Below, one piece after another: positions 28,921-38,974 of a stretch of 64,000 bases of DNA. This stretch comes from Jongsikchunia kroppenstedtii DSM 45133 (lineage in GTDB: Bacteria; Actinomycetota; Actinomycetes; Mycobacteriales; Mycobacteriaceae). A model generated the notes under the pieces. The model was not told where the DNA came from, did no database searches, and saw nothing but the letters and a program-made list of their open reading frames with translations. The stretch lies in contig NZ_AQYG01000051.1 in assembly GCF_000380485.1 (NCBI RefSeq), positions 434,001-498,000 on the forward strand, written 5' to 3'. Every line of letters begins with the position of its first letter. Within the stretch, counting starts at the first letter, position 1. The position numbers and the translations under genes were made by a program.

Positions 28921-29478
28921 GTGAGCACACGGATTTCGCCGACGGCGGGGGTGCCCATGACCCACTTTCTACCGACGTCGCGCGCCGCGCACCTGATTCC
29001 GCCCGCCGCCGGACGCATGCTCGACCGGTTCCGGCAGCACTATCGACTCGGCGCGCTCAGCCTGATTCTCGCCGCCGTCGCCGCCGCGATGGTGGCCGTG
29101 CCGTTGGCATCACTGGCGATGCGCCCGGCGCCGGCCGGACCCGCCACCGAGATCCGCTCGACCGTCAACGCGCAGGTCGCCGCGATCAATTCCGGCAACG
29201 GCGCGGCGTTGGCCGAGACCTATTGCGCTGCATTGCAACCCGAGATACGGGCGATCTTCGCCGCGCACCCGCTGGCGCAGACGGTGCCTGCGGGCGCCGG
29301 CCTCACCGTGCAGTCGGTCACCGACGTCACCGTCTCGGGCAATACCGCGACCGCCCTGGTGCGCCTGTCGGGCTCGCCGACCAGTGCCCTGATGACGCCG
29401 CGCGACGGCCAGCTCAATGCGTTCGTGCACGAATCCGGCGGCTGGAAGCTGTGCCTGCTCCCCACGGCCGCGGTATAG
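28921..29478 (+). CDS. Membrane-anchored NTF2-like/DUF4878-like protein
   Basis: Up to 185 residues from GTG 28921, or 173 from ATG 28957, where a GGGGGTG stretch gives a better ribosome site. It has a basic cytoplasmic segment, one TM (LGALSLILAAVAAAMVAVPL) and a small exported domain beginning IRSTVNAQVAAINSGNGAALAETYC and ending GGWKLCLLP. The helix, Cys and final tryptophan strand fit the NTF2/SnoaL-like fold of mycobacterial envelope proteins. The next gene has the same end motif and is probably a paralogue. No enzymatic residue is recognised. Confidence 0.75.
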   Translation: MSTRISPTAGVPMTHFLPTSRAAHLIPPAAGRMLDRFRQHYRLGALSLILAAVAAAMVAVPLASLAMRPAPAGPATEIRSTVNAQVAAINSGNGAALAETYCAALQPEIRAIFAAHPLAQTVPAGAGLTVQSVTDVTVSGNTATALVRLSGSPTSALMTPRDGQLNAFVHESGGWKLCLLPTAAV

Positions 29479-29612
29479 CGTCGCCGAAACTCCTGCCCGA
29501 CCCGGGCGAAAGCGACGCGACGCCGGGTATTGTCTACTCGCCCGTCGCATCTGTTTGCGAACGCACTGGACGTCAATCACCGAACGACCGTCACTGACCG
29601 CCTGGAGCACCG

Positions 29613-30434
29613 ATGAGCTACCCGCCGAACGACCCGAACAACCCCGAAGGCTGGCCCGGACAGGGGCAGGGCCAACCTGGTCAGGGCGGTTGGGAGGATC
29701 CGACGACCCAGCACAACCCGGGCGGCCAGTACCCGCCGCAGGGCGGCCAGACCCCCGGTGGCTGGAACCCGGCGACCGGCGGCCAGTACCCGCAGGGCAC
29801 TCCGGGATACCCCCAGCAACCCGCGTACGGCACACCCGCGTACGGTGCCGCGGGATACGACCCCAACAACCCCTACGCCGCGGGCGGCTACGGCACCGGT
29901 GCCCCACCGCCTCCGCAGGGACCGAAGAAGAACACCGGCTGGATCATCGGCATCTCCATCGGCGCCGTCGTGGTGATCGTGCTGGCGGTTGTCCTCGGCA
30001 TCATGCTGACCAAGGACAAGTCGGACAAGACCGCGTCGCCGGCGTCGACGACGACCAGCTCGGAGTCGACCGACCAGTCGACGACAACCTCCACCGACAG
30101 CAGCGCATCGGACGACTCGGAGATCGAGAACGTCATCCACCAGTACCTCGATGCGCTCGTCGACGAGGACTGGGCGAAGGCCCGCAGCGTCTCGTGCGCC
30201 TCAAACGACGAGCCCGACACCATGAGCAGCAGCGCGGCGAACAACTCGAACTACTACGTCAAAAAGATCGTCGTCAACAACATCAGCGACATCCAGGTGC
30301 AGCCGGACCGCTCGTCGGCCACCGCTTCGGTGTCGGTGACACTCACCGACGACGACCAGTCGTCGAACAGCGGCTACTGGGACGCCCGCATGCAGCGCAC
30401 CGGCGGCGAATGGAAGCTCTGCTCAATTAATTAG
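29613..30434 (+). CDS. Pro/Gly/Gln-rich membrane protein with NTF2-like extracytoplasmic domain
   Basis: A 273-residue protein in three parts. A cytoplasmic tail of about 105 residues is rich in Pro, Gly, Gln and Tyr, with repeats such as GGQYPPQGGQ. One TM follows (IIGISIGAVVVIVLAVVLGI), then a Ser/Thr linker and an exported domain (IENVIHQYLDALVDEDWAKA ... GGEWKLCSIN). The final GG-x-WKLC motif is shared with the upstream gene, suggesting duplication. The tail is typical of actinobacterial envelope proteins that form low-complexity interactions. A clear terminator follows at 30447. Confidence 0.85.
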   Translation: MSYPPNDPNNPEGWPGQGQGQPGQGGWEDPTTQHNPGGQYPPQGGQTPGGWNPATGGQYPQGTPGYPQQPAYGTPAYGAAGYDPNNPYAAGGYGTGAPPPPQGPKKNTGWIIGISIGAVVVIVLAVVLGIMLTKDKSDKTASPASTTTSSESTDQSTTTSTDSSASDDSEIENVIHQYLDALVDEDWAKARSVSCASNDEPDTMSSSAANNSNYYVKKIVVNNISDIQVQPDRSSATASVSVTLTDDDQSSNSGYWDARMQRTGGEWKLCSIN

Positions 30435-30446
30435 TCGACTGATACG

Positions 30447-30480
30447 CGAAGGCCCCGAACCCAATGGTTCGAGGCCTTCG
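30447..30480 (+). terminator. Strong hairpin terminator after the Pro/Gly-rich gene
   Basis: CGAAGGCC (30447-30454) pairs with GGCCTTCG (30473-30480), and CGAACC with GGTTCG inside it, around a CAAT loop; one C-A mismatch interrupts the 14-bp stem. It starts 13 bases after the stop of the plus-strand gene. Confidence 0.8.
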
Positions 30481-30522
30481 TCGTTACAAGCGATTTCCGC
30501 GACAGGGACTCCCGCGACAGGG

Positions 30523-30632
30523 GATTCCCGCGCGAACGATGTGTTCGGGGCAAGGCGGAGGCCGATCCGCAATAGTGCGGTCCTATGCGGATCGGCCGAC
30601 AACGCCGCCCCGGGCGCATCGGGCCGCGGGAA

Positions 30633-30634
<2 letters not shown>
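30523..30634. repeat. 112-bp palindromic intergenic element, copy B
   Basis: Begins GATTCCCGCG and ends CGCGGGAATC, its last bases overlapping the ahcY stop codon (30633-30635). It shares five blocks with copy A at 18170 in the same order. Its inner hairpin is longer, with 12-bp arms GGCCGATCCGCA and TGCGGATCGGCC, and a different sequence from copy A, so structure is better conserved than sequence. Just upstream, CCGCGACAGGG is repeated with a 15-bp period (30497-30522), perhaps a scar or partial copy. As with copy A, it sits between convergent genes, directly against the minus-strand stop. Confidence 0.85.
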
Positions 30635-32111
<1,477 letters not shown>

Positions 32112-32200
32112 CAATTAACTCCTGGATATGTTTGTTCGCTCGCGAGTAGTCCGCAGCCCAGGCTATCGGACCAGCGTGTGCGCCCTTCGGCCACCGCGAG

Positions 32201-32869
32201 TCACGCCGGCCGGATGGCGACCTCGAGCGCCGGGGCGAAGAGCGTCGCCAGGTCGTCGGCCACATCCCGGTCGCCCTCAGGCGGCATTGCGACGAACGAC
32301 AACGCCATCCGCACGATGGCCCGACTGATCCGGATCGCGTCGGACTCGCTGAGGTGGGCCCACGAGCGTTGCAGGAGCTCGGTCAGCCGGCTGCTGGACC
32401 GGGTGATGATGGGGCCCGAATCAGTGGTGATCAACCGCAGCAGATCCGGTTTCGCCTCACCCGTCTGCAGCGACTGGATCAGCGGGTCGGACGCCGACGC
32501 CGCGAAGAAGTCGGAAAACGCCTGCATCAGAGCCGGTTTCACGCGACCCTCGTTCTGCTCGATCGCGCCGGCGACGGTGTCGACGAGTTGATCGGCCAGC
32601 CGCAGGGCGTAGGCCTGGGCCAGGCCCTGGCGTGACTTGAACTCGTTGTAGACCGTCTGTCGGCTGACCCCTGCGGCGGTGCCGACATCCGACATCGTCA
32701 CGGCCGACCAGGTCTTCGTGAGCAGCAGATCGCGCATACCGTCGAGCAGCGAATTGCGCAGGAGTGCCTTCGAAGCCTCCGCGAACGGGATCTGCCGTGT
32801 CACGGCCGGGGCCGAATTCCCCGCCGCACCCCCAGAATCGGTCATACGTCTGAGGGTACTGGTGCTCAT
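32201..32869 (-). CDS. TetR-family regulator of the alk operon (AlkU-like)
   Basis: A 222-residue TetR protein. The helix-turn-helix lies at residues about 38-85 (AVTMSDVGTAAGVSRQTVYNEF), followed by an all-helical ligand domain. The ATG overlaps the rubB stop as ATGA, so it is the last gene of the alkB-rubA-rubA-rubB-tetR operon, the position of AlkU in Rhodococcus and Gordonia and Rv3249c in M. tuberculosis. It probably represses the operon until alkane-derived ligands appear; that role is inferred from position. Confidence 0.9.
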   Translation of the reverse strand: MSTSTLRRMTDSGGAAGNSAPAVTRQIPFAEASKALLRNSLLDGMRDLLLTKTWSAVTMSDVGTAAGVSRQTVYNEFKSRQGLAQAYALRLADQLVDTVAGAIEQNEGRVKPALMQAFSDFFAASASDPLIQSLQTGEAKPDLLRLITTDSGPIITRSSSRLTELLQRSWAHLSESDAIRISRAIVRMALSFVAMPPEGDRDVADDLATLFAPALEVAIRPA

Positions 32870-34101
32870 CGGGCCGCGGCCGTCACGGCCACGTCGTCGC
32901 GAGCCGCGTCCGACAGCCGCTCGACCAGCTCCGCCTTCACCGCACGCGCCACCGGCGGTCGCCCGATCGCGACCGCGCCGGTCAATTCGCCATCGCGCAG
33001 GAACCGGATCACCGCGTCCCCCGCACTCGGGTCGCCCTCGACCTGCGCCTCGTCTGACGCTTCCGGCCAGCCGACGAACTGCAGGTTCACGCCGAACTGG
33101 ATCGTCCAGGCATGCGGCACCAGCGGTGCCGGCATGTGATCATCGCCGGCCAGTTCCGCCGCGATCGCCGCGCCCGCGGCCTTGCCCTGATCCTGAGCCG
33201 CGAGCCAGTGCTCGGCGCGGGAGCGACCGCCGAAGGGGCTGAGCACGGACGCCGCGTCACCAGCCGCGTAGATGCCGACGGTCGATGTCGCCTGCCGGCC
33301 GTCCACCTCGATACCGATGTCGGACACCGCGATTCCTGCGGCGGCCGCCAGCTCGCTGTTGGCGCGCACACCGATCGCCGCGACGACCAGATCGGCGGCG
33401 CGGGTCTGCCCGTTGGACAGGGTCACGGTCGCGCCGTCGACGCTCGCGATGGACGTTCCCAGCTGCAGATCGACGCCGTGTGCGCGGTGCAGGTCCGCCA
33501 GGACCGCACTCACCTGACGCGGCAACCGGGGCGCCGGCCGATCCGCGGTGTCGGCGACCGTGACGTCGATTCCCTTGTCGCGCGCCGATGCCGCCAGCTC
33601 CAGGCCGATCAGCCCGGCGCCGACGATGACCACGGCGCCGCCGCGCTCGGCGATCTCGGTCAGGCGCGCCTGCAGGGCAAGCGCCTCGTCATGGGTGCGC
33701 AGTGTTGTCGCGGCCACGTTCGCAATGGCATGCGGGCGGGCCCCGGTGGCCAGCAGCACTGCGCGGTAACCGATCTCGTCGCCCGACTCCAGACGCACGA
33801 TACGTCCGTCGGTATCGATCGACGCCACCGCCGACTCGGACCGGATCTCGATGCCGCGATCGGCCCAGTATTCGGCGGCGCGGAGCCGGATCCGCTCCGG
33901 ACTGAGATCGGCGGCGAGGATGTCCTTGGACAATGCGGTCCGCCGATACGGCAGCCCCGGCTCCGCACCCAGCACGATGATCGGCCCGGCGAATCCCTGC
34001 GCCCGTACGGTTTCCGCGGCGGTGATGCCGGCGATCCCGCTACCGACGACCACCACGGCCTCGGAGACTCCTCCCGCGGCAGCGGCGGATCCGGTCGTCA
34101 T
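32866..34101 (-). CDS. rubB: Rubredoxin reductase of the alkane hydroxylase system
   Basis: A 411-residue FAD-dependent NAD(P)H:rubredoxin reductase. It has the N-terminal FAD Rossmann motif [15 protein letters not shown], the central NAD motif [15 protein letters not shown] and the second FAD motif [12 protein letters not shown]. It passes electrons from NADH to the adjacent rubredoxins, which feed AlkB. ATG 34101 overlaps the rubredoxin stop as ATGA; longer in-frame starts would run into the rubredoxin gene. The TetR gene follows with another ATGA overlap. Confidence 0.95.
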   Translation of the reverse strand: MTTGSAAAAGGVSEAVVVVGSGIAGITAAETVRAQGFAGPIIVLGAEPGLPYRRTALSKDILAADLSPERIRLRAAEYWADRGIEIRSESAVASIDTDGRIVRLESGDEIGYRAVLLATGARPHAIANVAATTLRTHDEALALQARLTEIAERGGAVVIVGAGLIGLELAASARDKGIDVTVADTADRPAPRLPRQVSAVLADLHRAHGVDLQLGTSIASVDGATVTLSNGQTRAADLVVAAIGVRANSELAAAAGIAVSDIGIEVDGRQATSTVGIYAAGDAASVLSPFGGRSRAEHWLAAQDQGKAAGAAIAAELAGDDHMPAPLVPHAWTIQFGVNLQFVGWPEASDEAQVEGDPSAGDAVIRFLRDGELTGAVAIGRPPVARAVKAELVERLSDAARDDVAVTAAAR

Positions 34102-34277
34102 GACCGGGCCACCTCGACCATCTCGAAGTCGGCCTTGGCCGCACCGCAATCGGGGCAGCTCCAGTCGTCGGGGATGTCGTCCCACCGGGTGCCGGGCGCG
34201 ATGCCGTCCTCCGGCCAGCCCTGCTCCTCGTCGTATTCGAAACCACACTGGGCGCAGCGAAACAGTTTGTAATTCAT
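34098..34277 (-). CDS. rubA4: Rubredoxin, AlkG2 type
   Basis: A 59-residue rubredoxin, [20 protein letters not shown] onward, with Cys-x2-Cys-Gly near residues 8-12 and CPDCG near 41-45 holding one iron. After the second pair the sequence runs AAKADFEMV without the extra Arg of AlkG1-type rubredoxins. In van Beilen's classification it is the AlkG2 type that transfers electrons to AlkB. AGAGGAA lies about 6 bases before the ATG. It ends in an ATGA overlap with rubB. Confidence 0.94.
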   Translation of the reverse strand: MNYKLFRCAQCGFEYDEEQGWPEDGIAPGTRWDDIPDDWSCPDCGAAKADFEMVEVARS

Positions 34278-34307
34278 GATGATTCCTCTTCGTAGTCGGA
34301 GTTCGGA

Positions 34308-34472
34308 TCAGCTGGCGGGCTCGAAGTCGAGCTTCTCGCGGACGCCGCAGTCTGGACAGCACCAGTCATCGGGCACACTCGCCCAACTGGTGCCGGCCGG
34401 GAAGCCTTCGCGCGGAGCGCCTTTGGCCTCGTCGTAGACGTAATCGCATACCGGGCACTGGTAGGTCGCCAT
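34308..34472 (-). CDS. rubA3: Rubredoxin, AlkG1 type
   Basis: A 54-residue rubredoxin, MATYQCPVCDYVYDEAKG onward, with CPVC and CPDCG iron-binding pairs. CPDCG is followed by VREKLDFE; the additional Arg marks the AlkG1 type, which did not replace AlkG in complementation work on related proteins. The ATG is one base downstream of the alkB stop (TGACATG), so translation is coupled. The retained pair of rubredoxins is typical of Gordonia/Rhodococcus/Dietzia alk operons, while M. tuberculosis is annotated with one. Confidence 0.93.
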   Translation of the reverse strand: MATYQCPVCDYVYDEAKGAPREGFPAGTSWASVPDDWCCPDCGVREKLDFEPAS

Positions 34473-34473
34473 G

Positions 34474-35709
34474 TCAGGCCCCCTGACTGCTTGCGACGGT
34501 GCCGTACTTGGCCAGCAGCTCGGCCTCCTTGCCCGGCTGCAGGTTCGCCCGAGTCAGGTCGCCCTCGTAGTGCTCGACCACGCGGTGGTCCATCACCTTG
34601 CGCCACACCGGCGGGAAGTAGGCCAGGCCGATCATGCTGGCGTATCCGCTCGGCAGGTTCGGCGCGCCGTCGAAGCTGCGCAGCGTCTGGTAGCGGCGGG
34701 TCGGGTTGGCGTGATGGTCGCTGTGCCGCTGCAGGTGGTACAGGAAGATGTTGGTCGCGATGTGATCGGAGTTCCAGCTGTGCTCCGGACGGGCCCGCTC
34801 ATACCGGCCCGACTCCAGTCGCTGCCGCAGCAGGCCGTAGTGCTCCAGGTAGTTCACCGTCTCCAGCAGCGAGAAGCCGTAGATGGCCTGGATCACCAGG
34901 TACGGCAATACCTGCCAGCCGAAGATCGCCGCCAGGGCGCCCCACAGCACCACCGACATCAGCCAAGCGTTCAAGACGTCGTTCTTGACGTTCCACACCG
35001 ACTTGTCGAGCCGGTTCATCCGGGTCTTCTCCAGTTCCCAGGCGCTACGCAGGCTGCCGAAGACGCTGCGCGGCAGGAAGGACCAGAAGGTCTCGCCGAA
35101 CCGCGAGCTGGCCGGGTCCTCGGGCGTCGAGACGCGGACGTGGTGGCCGCGGTTGTGCTCGATGTAGAAGTGGCCGTAGAAGGTCTGCGCCAGAGTGATT
35201 TTCGACAGCCAGCGCTCGAGTTCGTCCTTCTTGTGGCCGAGTTCGTGCGCCGTGTTGATCCCGATGCCGCCCATGGCGCCGATCGAGAGCGCGAGGCCGA
35301 TCTTGCTCACGACGCCGAGGCCGCCGTCGATGCCCATCCAGGACAGATCATCGGAGGTCCACAGGTAGCAGGCGTAGATCAGGCTGGCCAGCTGGAACGG
35401 GATGTACAGGTAGGTGCAGTAGCGGTAGTACTTGTCGTTCTCAAGCTGTTCCATCACCTCATCCGGCGGATTCTGGCCGTCGGGTCCGAAGAAGATATCG
35501 AGGATCGGCAGCAGGATGTAGAGAAGGATCGGCCCGATCCACCAGAACACCGGCGAGACGACATCCCAGCCGAGGGCGTTGAAGCCGGCGATGAGTCCCG
35601 TGGCGATGAAGATCGCGGTCGGCGGGATCAATCCGAGCAGCCAGAGGTGTCGCTTCTTGTCGCGCCACTGCACCGCTTCCGGGGCAGCGTCTGCAGATAG
35701 TGAACTCAT
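34474..35709 (-). CDS. alkB: Alkane 1-monooxygenase (integral-membrane di-iron)
   Basis: A 411-residue membrane enzyme that oxidises the terminal methyl of medium-chain alkanes to a primary alcohol, using O2 and electrons from rubredoxin. The histidine boxes are complete: HELGHK (155-160), EHNRGHH (184-190) and LQRHSDHHANP near 310, plus the AlkB signature NYLEHYGL. About six TM helices are visible. The ATG has AAGGAG 10 bases upstream. It is first in the alkB-rubA3-rubA4-rubB-tetR operon. The promoter region (35755-35815) is clearly richer in A+T than its surroundings, and a leader hairpin precedes the ribosome site. Confidence 0.97.
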   Translation of the reverse strand: MSSLSADAAPEAVQWRDKKRHLWLLGLIPPTAIFIATGLIAGFNALGWDVVSPVFWWIGPILLYILLPILDIFFGPDGQNPPDEVMEQLENDKYYRYCTYLYIPFQLASLIYACYLWTSDDLSWMGIDGGLGVVSKIGLALSIGAMGGIGINTAHELGHKKDELERWLSKITLAQTFYGHFYIEHNRGHHVRVSTPEDPASSRFGETFWSFLPRSVFGSLRSAWELEKTRMNRLDKSVWNVKNDVLNAWLMSVVLWGALAAIFGWQVLPYLVIQAIYGFSLLETVNYLEHYGLLRQRLESGRYERARPEHSWNSDHIATNIFLYHLQRHSDHHANPTRRYQTLRSFDGAPNLPSGYASMIGLAYFPPVWRKVMDHRVVEHYEGDLTRANLQPGKEAELLAKYGTVASSQGA

Positions 35710-35730
35710 TTCAATGCATCTCCTTCGTCA

Positions 35731-35753
35731 AGCCACATTGCTTCGATGTGGCT
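35731..35753 (-). promoter_or_regulatory. Leader hairpin/palindrome upstream of alkB
   Basis: Perfect 8-base arms AGCCACAT and ATGTGGCT flank TGCTTCG, ending 22 bases before the alkB ATG. On the mRNA it would form a stem just upstream of the ribosome site; on DNA it could be an operator for the TetR protein encoded in the operon. The AT-rich stretch just beyond it (35755-35815) probably holds the promoter. Confidence 0.55.
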
Positions 35754-35903
35754 TTACGTTAGATCGATTTTAGTCTTGTGTCTATACATTGAGCTTGATT
35801 TGTAAAGTTCAGAACGGACGGTACGGCTCGACAATGTGAGTTTGCGCACGTCAGAGCCCCAGAGGGTGCAGAAAATTTCCCGTCGGACGACGGCCCGGAA
35901 CGG

Positions 35904-37397
35904 TCAGGCCGCGGGTGTCGGAGCCCGGTCCGGATCACGCTCGCGGCGGGCCAGCACCGAATGCCGCATGCTGTAGCCGAAGTACAGGACCATGCCGATG
36001 GCCATCCACACCCCGAACCGGATCCAGGTCAAGGCGGTGAGGTTCAGCATCAGCCACAGGCAGGCGGCGATCGCCAGGATCGGGATGAGCGGCATCCAGG
36101 GCACGGTGAACCCGCGCTTGAGATCGGGGCGACGCACCCGGAGGATCCACACACCGGCGGCGACGAGCACGAAGGCGAACAGCGTGCCGACGTTGACCAT
36201 CTCCTCGAGTCGATTGACCGGGAAGACGGTCGCGGCGATCGCGACCAGCAGACCGACGATGAGGGTGATGCGCACCGGGGTCCCGTTGCGGTTGGTCTTG
36301 GCCAACTGCCGCGGCAGCAGGCCGTCCCGCGACATCGCGAACAACACGCGGATCTGGCCGATCACCAGCACCATGACGACCGTGGTCAGGCCGGCGAGCG
36401 CGCCGAGGGAGATGAGTTTCTCCGCCCAGCCCAGACCGACGATGTGGAATGCGGTCGCGAGAGTTGCCTTGTCTTTGCCATGTGTCTTGAGGTCGGTGTA
36501 CTTGACCATGCCGGTTACCACCAGCGTGGTCAGCACATAGAGCACCGTCACGATCCCCAACGAAGCGAAAATGCCTCGGGGAACATCCTTCTGCGGATTC
36601 TTCGTCTCTTCCGCAGTCGTGGCGACGATGTCGAAACCGATGAAGGCGAAGAACACCACCGACGCGGCGGCCAGCATGCCGTAGACGCCGTAAGAGCTCG
36701 TGCCACCGCCGGACATCAGCTGGAAGAGTGAGCTGTCCGCCCAGGCGCCCTTGGATCCGGGTTCGCTCTTCGGGATGAACGGGCTGTAGTTGCCGGTCTT
36801 GATGTAGAACGCGCCGACCACGATGATGAAGATGACCACGGCCACCTTGATCGCGGTGATGACCGCGCTGACCGTGGACGAGAGCTTGACGCCGATGGCG
36901 ACCACGCCGGTGACGGCACCGATGACGATCAGTGCGCCCCAGTCGATGTCGTGTCCGCCGACCCTCGAGACGCCTCCGGAGAACCCGAACAGCTGGCCGA
37001 GATACAGTGACCAATTCTTGGCGACCGTCGCCGCGCCGACGGCCATTTCCAGGATCAGATCCCAGCCGATGATCCAGGCGGCCAACTCACCGAACGTCGC
37101 GTACGAGAACGTGTATGCCGAACCGGCGACCGGCACCACCGAGGCGAACTCGGCGTAACAGAGCGCGGCGAGTGCGCAGGCGACCGCTGCCATCAGGAAG
37201 GCGAGCGATATCGACGGGCCCGCCTTGTCGCCCGCCTGCGATGCGGTCACGGAGAAGATACCGGCGCCGATGACCACCGATACGCCGAACACCGTGAGGT
37301 CGCGCCACGTCAGGGCTTTTCGCAGCCGGGTGCCCGGCTCGTCGGTGTCCGCGATCGACTGCTCGACGGATTTGGTGCGGGTCAACGGATTGCTCAT
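35904..37397 (-). CDS. APC-family cationic amino acid permease
   Basis: A 497-residue permease with about 12 TM helices. The N-terminal segment LTVFGVSVVIGAGIFSVTA is the substrate-binding unwound helix of APC transporters, and GFDIVATTAEETKNPQKDVPRGI is the conserved loop of the CAT (cationic amino acid) group. ATG 37397 has AAGGAG 8 bases upstream; an earlier in-frame start at 37436 lacks one. It lies upstream of alkB on the same strand but 194 bases apart, so is probably separate. Position matches M. tuberculosis Rv3253c (recollection). Substrate not determinable. Confidence 0.92.
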   Translation of the reverse strand: MSNPLTRTKSVEQSIADTDEPGTRLRKALTWRDLTVFGVSVVIGAGIFSVTASQAGDKAGPSISLAFLMAAVACALAALCYAEFASVVPVAGSAYTFSYATFGELAAWIIGWDLILEMAVGAATVAKNWSLYLGQLFGFSGGVSRVGGHDIDWGALIVIGAVTGVVAIGVKLSSTVSAVITAIKVAVVIFIIVVGAFYIKTGNYSPFIPKSEPGSKGAWADSSLFQLMSGGGTSSYGVYGMLAAASVVFFAFIGFDIVATTAEETKNPQKDVPRGIFASLGIVTVLYVLTTLVVTGMVKYTDLKTHGKDKATLATAFHIVGLGWAEKLISLGALAGLTTVVMVLVIGQIRVLFAMSRDGLLPRQLAKTNRNGTPVRITLIVGLLVAIAATVFPVNRLEEMVNVGTLFAFVLVAAGVWILRVRRPDLKRGFTVPWMPLIPILAIAACLWLMLNLTALTWIRFGVWMAIGMVLYFGYSMRHSVLARRERDPDRAPTPAA

Positions 37398-37523
37398 CAC
37401 GGCGCTCCTTGCACGATCGACGGACAGGCACGGCACCGTCGCCGACTGACCACGACCGTGCTGCGCACGAAGTTAGTCCAGCCGGGCCGCTGCCGCCGTG
37501 GAAACGCGGCAACGATATGGGTG

Positions 37524-38483
37524 TCAGCTGCCGCGGGGCGCCGGCTCGTCGACCGTGCCCGGCCGGTCGTCTGCCGACCGATCGATATCGGGCTCGAGAT
37601 AGATCACCCGCGCCGACGGGATCCGCGCACGCAGCGCCGCCTCGGCGCCATCGATCGCGACCGCGATATCGCGCGCCGAACTATTCGGCGCGACGGCCAC
37701 TTTCGCGGCGACCAGCAGCTCCTCCGGTCCCAGGTATTGCGTCTTGAGGTGAATCACCCGATCGATGCCCGCGGCGCCGCCTAGAGCGTGGATGACCGTC
37801 GCCTCATCCGCATCGGTGACGCCCTCGCCGATCAACAGACTCTTCATCTCGATGATCAGGATGGTCGCGATCACGCCGAGCAGAATGCCGATCGCCAGCG
37901 TGCCGATGCCGTCCCAGATCGGATCGTCGGTGAGCACCGTCAGGCCGACACCGCCCAGCGCGAACACCAGGCCGAGCAGGGCGCCCGTGTCTTCGAGTAG
38001 CACAACCGGCAGCTCCGGGCTGCGAGAGTTGCGGATGAAACCCCACCACGACGCGTCTCCCTTGAGCGGCTTGGATTCCCGGAATGCCGTGGCAAAACTG
38101 TAGGACTCCAGGCAGATGGCGACGAGCAGGATCACGATCGCCACCACCGCCGACTCCAGATGGTGCGGATGCCGAATCTTGTTGATGCCCTCATAGATCG
38201 CGAACAGCGAGCCCAGCGCGAAGATCACCAGCGCAACGACGAACGAGTAGAAGTAGCGGTCCCGGCCGTACCCGAACGGATGCAGGCGGTCGGCCTGGCG
38301 GGCGGACCGCCGCTGCCCCACAAGGAGCAGGCCCTGGTTCGCGGTGTCGGCCACCGAGTGCACGGCCTCCGCGAGCATCGACGACGATCCGGTGATTCCG
38401 AAACCGACGAATTTCGCGGCGGCGATACCCGCATTGGCGGACAACGCGGCGATGATCGCCTTCTTCGATCCTTCTGCCGACAC
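37524..38483 (-). CDS. Cation diffusion facilitator (CDF) family metal exporter
   Basis: A 319-residue CDF transporter that exchanges protons for divalent metals (Zn, Co, Fe or Mn). There are six TM helices; TM2 carries SSSMLAEAVHSVADTANQGLL, with the H/D metal site, and TM5 carries LLEDTGALLGLVFALGGVGL. A cytoplasmic C-terminal domain of about 90 residues follows. There is no His-rich loop, arguing against a dedicated zinc exporter, but metal choice cannot be settled by reading. ATG 38483 is a clean start. Confidence 0.9.
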   Translation of the reverse strand: MSAEGSKKAIIAALSANAGIAAAKFVGFGITGSSSMLAEAVHSVADTANQGLLLVGQRRSARQADRLHPFGYGRDRYFYSFVVALVIFALGSLFAIYEGINKIRHPHHLESAVVAIVILLVAICLESYSFATAFRESKPLKGDASWWGFIRNSRSPELPVVLLEDTGALLGLVFALGGVGLTVLTDDPIWDGIGTLAIGILLGVIATILIIEMKSLLIGEGVTDADEATVIHALGGAAGIDRVIHLKTQYLGPEELLVAAKVAVAPNSSARDIAVAIDGAEAALRARIPSARVIYLEPDIDRSADDRPGTVDEPAPRGS

Positions 38484-38593
38484 TGCGACTCCTCATCCAT
38501 CCGGCCACTGGCACCACCCGCAGGGTCGATCCGACCTGCGAACCACCCATATCCGACCGCAGGAGACTAACCCACGTCTCACCGGTCGTGGTC

Positions 38594-38628
38594 CCGGCCG
38601 GAGCGTCCCTGTGGGCGCACCCGGCCGG
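38594..38628 (-). terminator. Long hairpin after the ESX island, probable terminator
   Basis: CCGGCCGG at 38594-38601 and again at 38621-38628 (self-complementary) pair, and the 19-base interval folds further (GCG-CCC with GGG-CGC). It begins 22 bases after the last ESX gene stop and separates the island from the CDF gene. Confidence 0.65.
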
Positions 38629-38649
38629 AACTCACGGATCGGCGGGTCG

Positions 38650-38934
38650 TCAGGAGCCGAACGATCGCGCCGACTGCACGTCCGCCCGCCGCATCGCATC
38701 GTTGGCCTGCGAGACGGCGTTCGCCAGCCGATTCAGCAGATCGGACGAGTCGCTGAACTGACCGTCCCACTTCTGCTGCTTCGCCTCCCATGATTCGTTG
38801 CCGGAACCCTGCCAGTGGGCGCGGAGCCCGGCGAGGCTGTGGTGCAGATCGGCGCGCAGCTCTCCTAGCCGATTGGCACCCTGATGCAGGTCCGCGACGA
38901 GCATGTCGATGCGGCCGTGGTCGTACTTGATCAT
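38650..38934 (-). CDS. WXG100/ESAT-6-like secreted protein (EsxA position)
   Basis: A 94-residue helical-hairpin protein, MIKYDHGRIDMLVADLHQGA onward, with W-Q-G at residues 41-43 at the hairpin turn. WXG100 proteins are small alpha-helical dimers exported by type VII (ESX) systems. CGGAGG lies just before the ATG. It is last in the nine-gene island, 40 bases after the other WXG100 gene, with which it would form a heterodimer. No C-terminal YxxxD/E is present, expected if the partner or a PE protein carries the signal. Confidence 0.88.
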   Translation of the reverse strand: MIKYDHGRIDMLVADLHQGANRLGELRADLHHSLAGLRAHWQGSGNESWEAKQQKWDGQFSDSSDLLNRLANAVSQANDAMRRADVQSARSFGS

Positions 38935-38974
38935 GTGGTCCTCCGTGGAATTGTGGGTATCGGTTGGTCGGTGC

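Noticed and set aside
32112..32200. SAH riboswitch in front of ahcY
   Set aside because: The 89-bp gap shows no convincing conserved pseudoknot pattern by eye; a covariance search would be needed to claim one.
35711..35719. Three-codon mini-frame ATG-CAT-TGA before alkB
   Set aside because: Its ATG directly abuts the ribosome site with no spacing, so initiation there is unlikely; the alkB ATG has normal spacing.
38484..38649. Possible tRNA-like fold downstream of the ESX island
   Set aside because: A short GGTCGATCCGACC hairpin resembles a T-arm, but no acceptor, D or anticodon arms fit.
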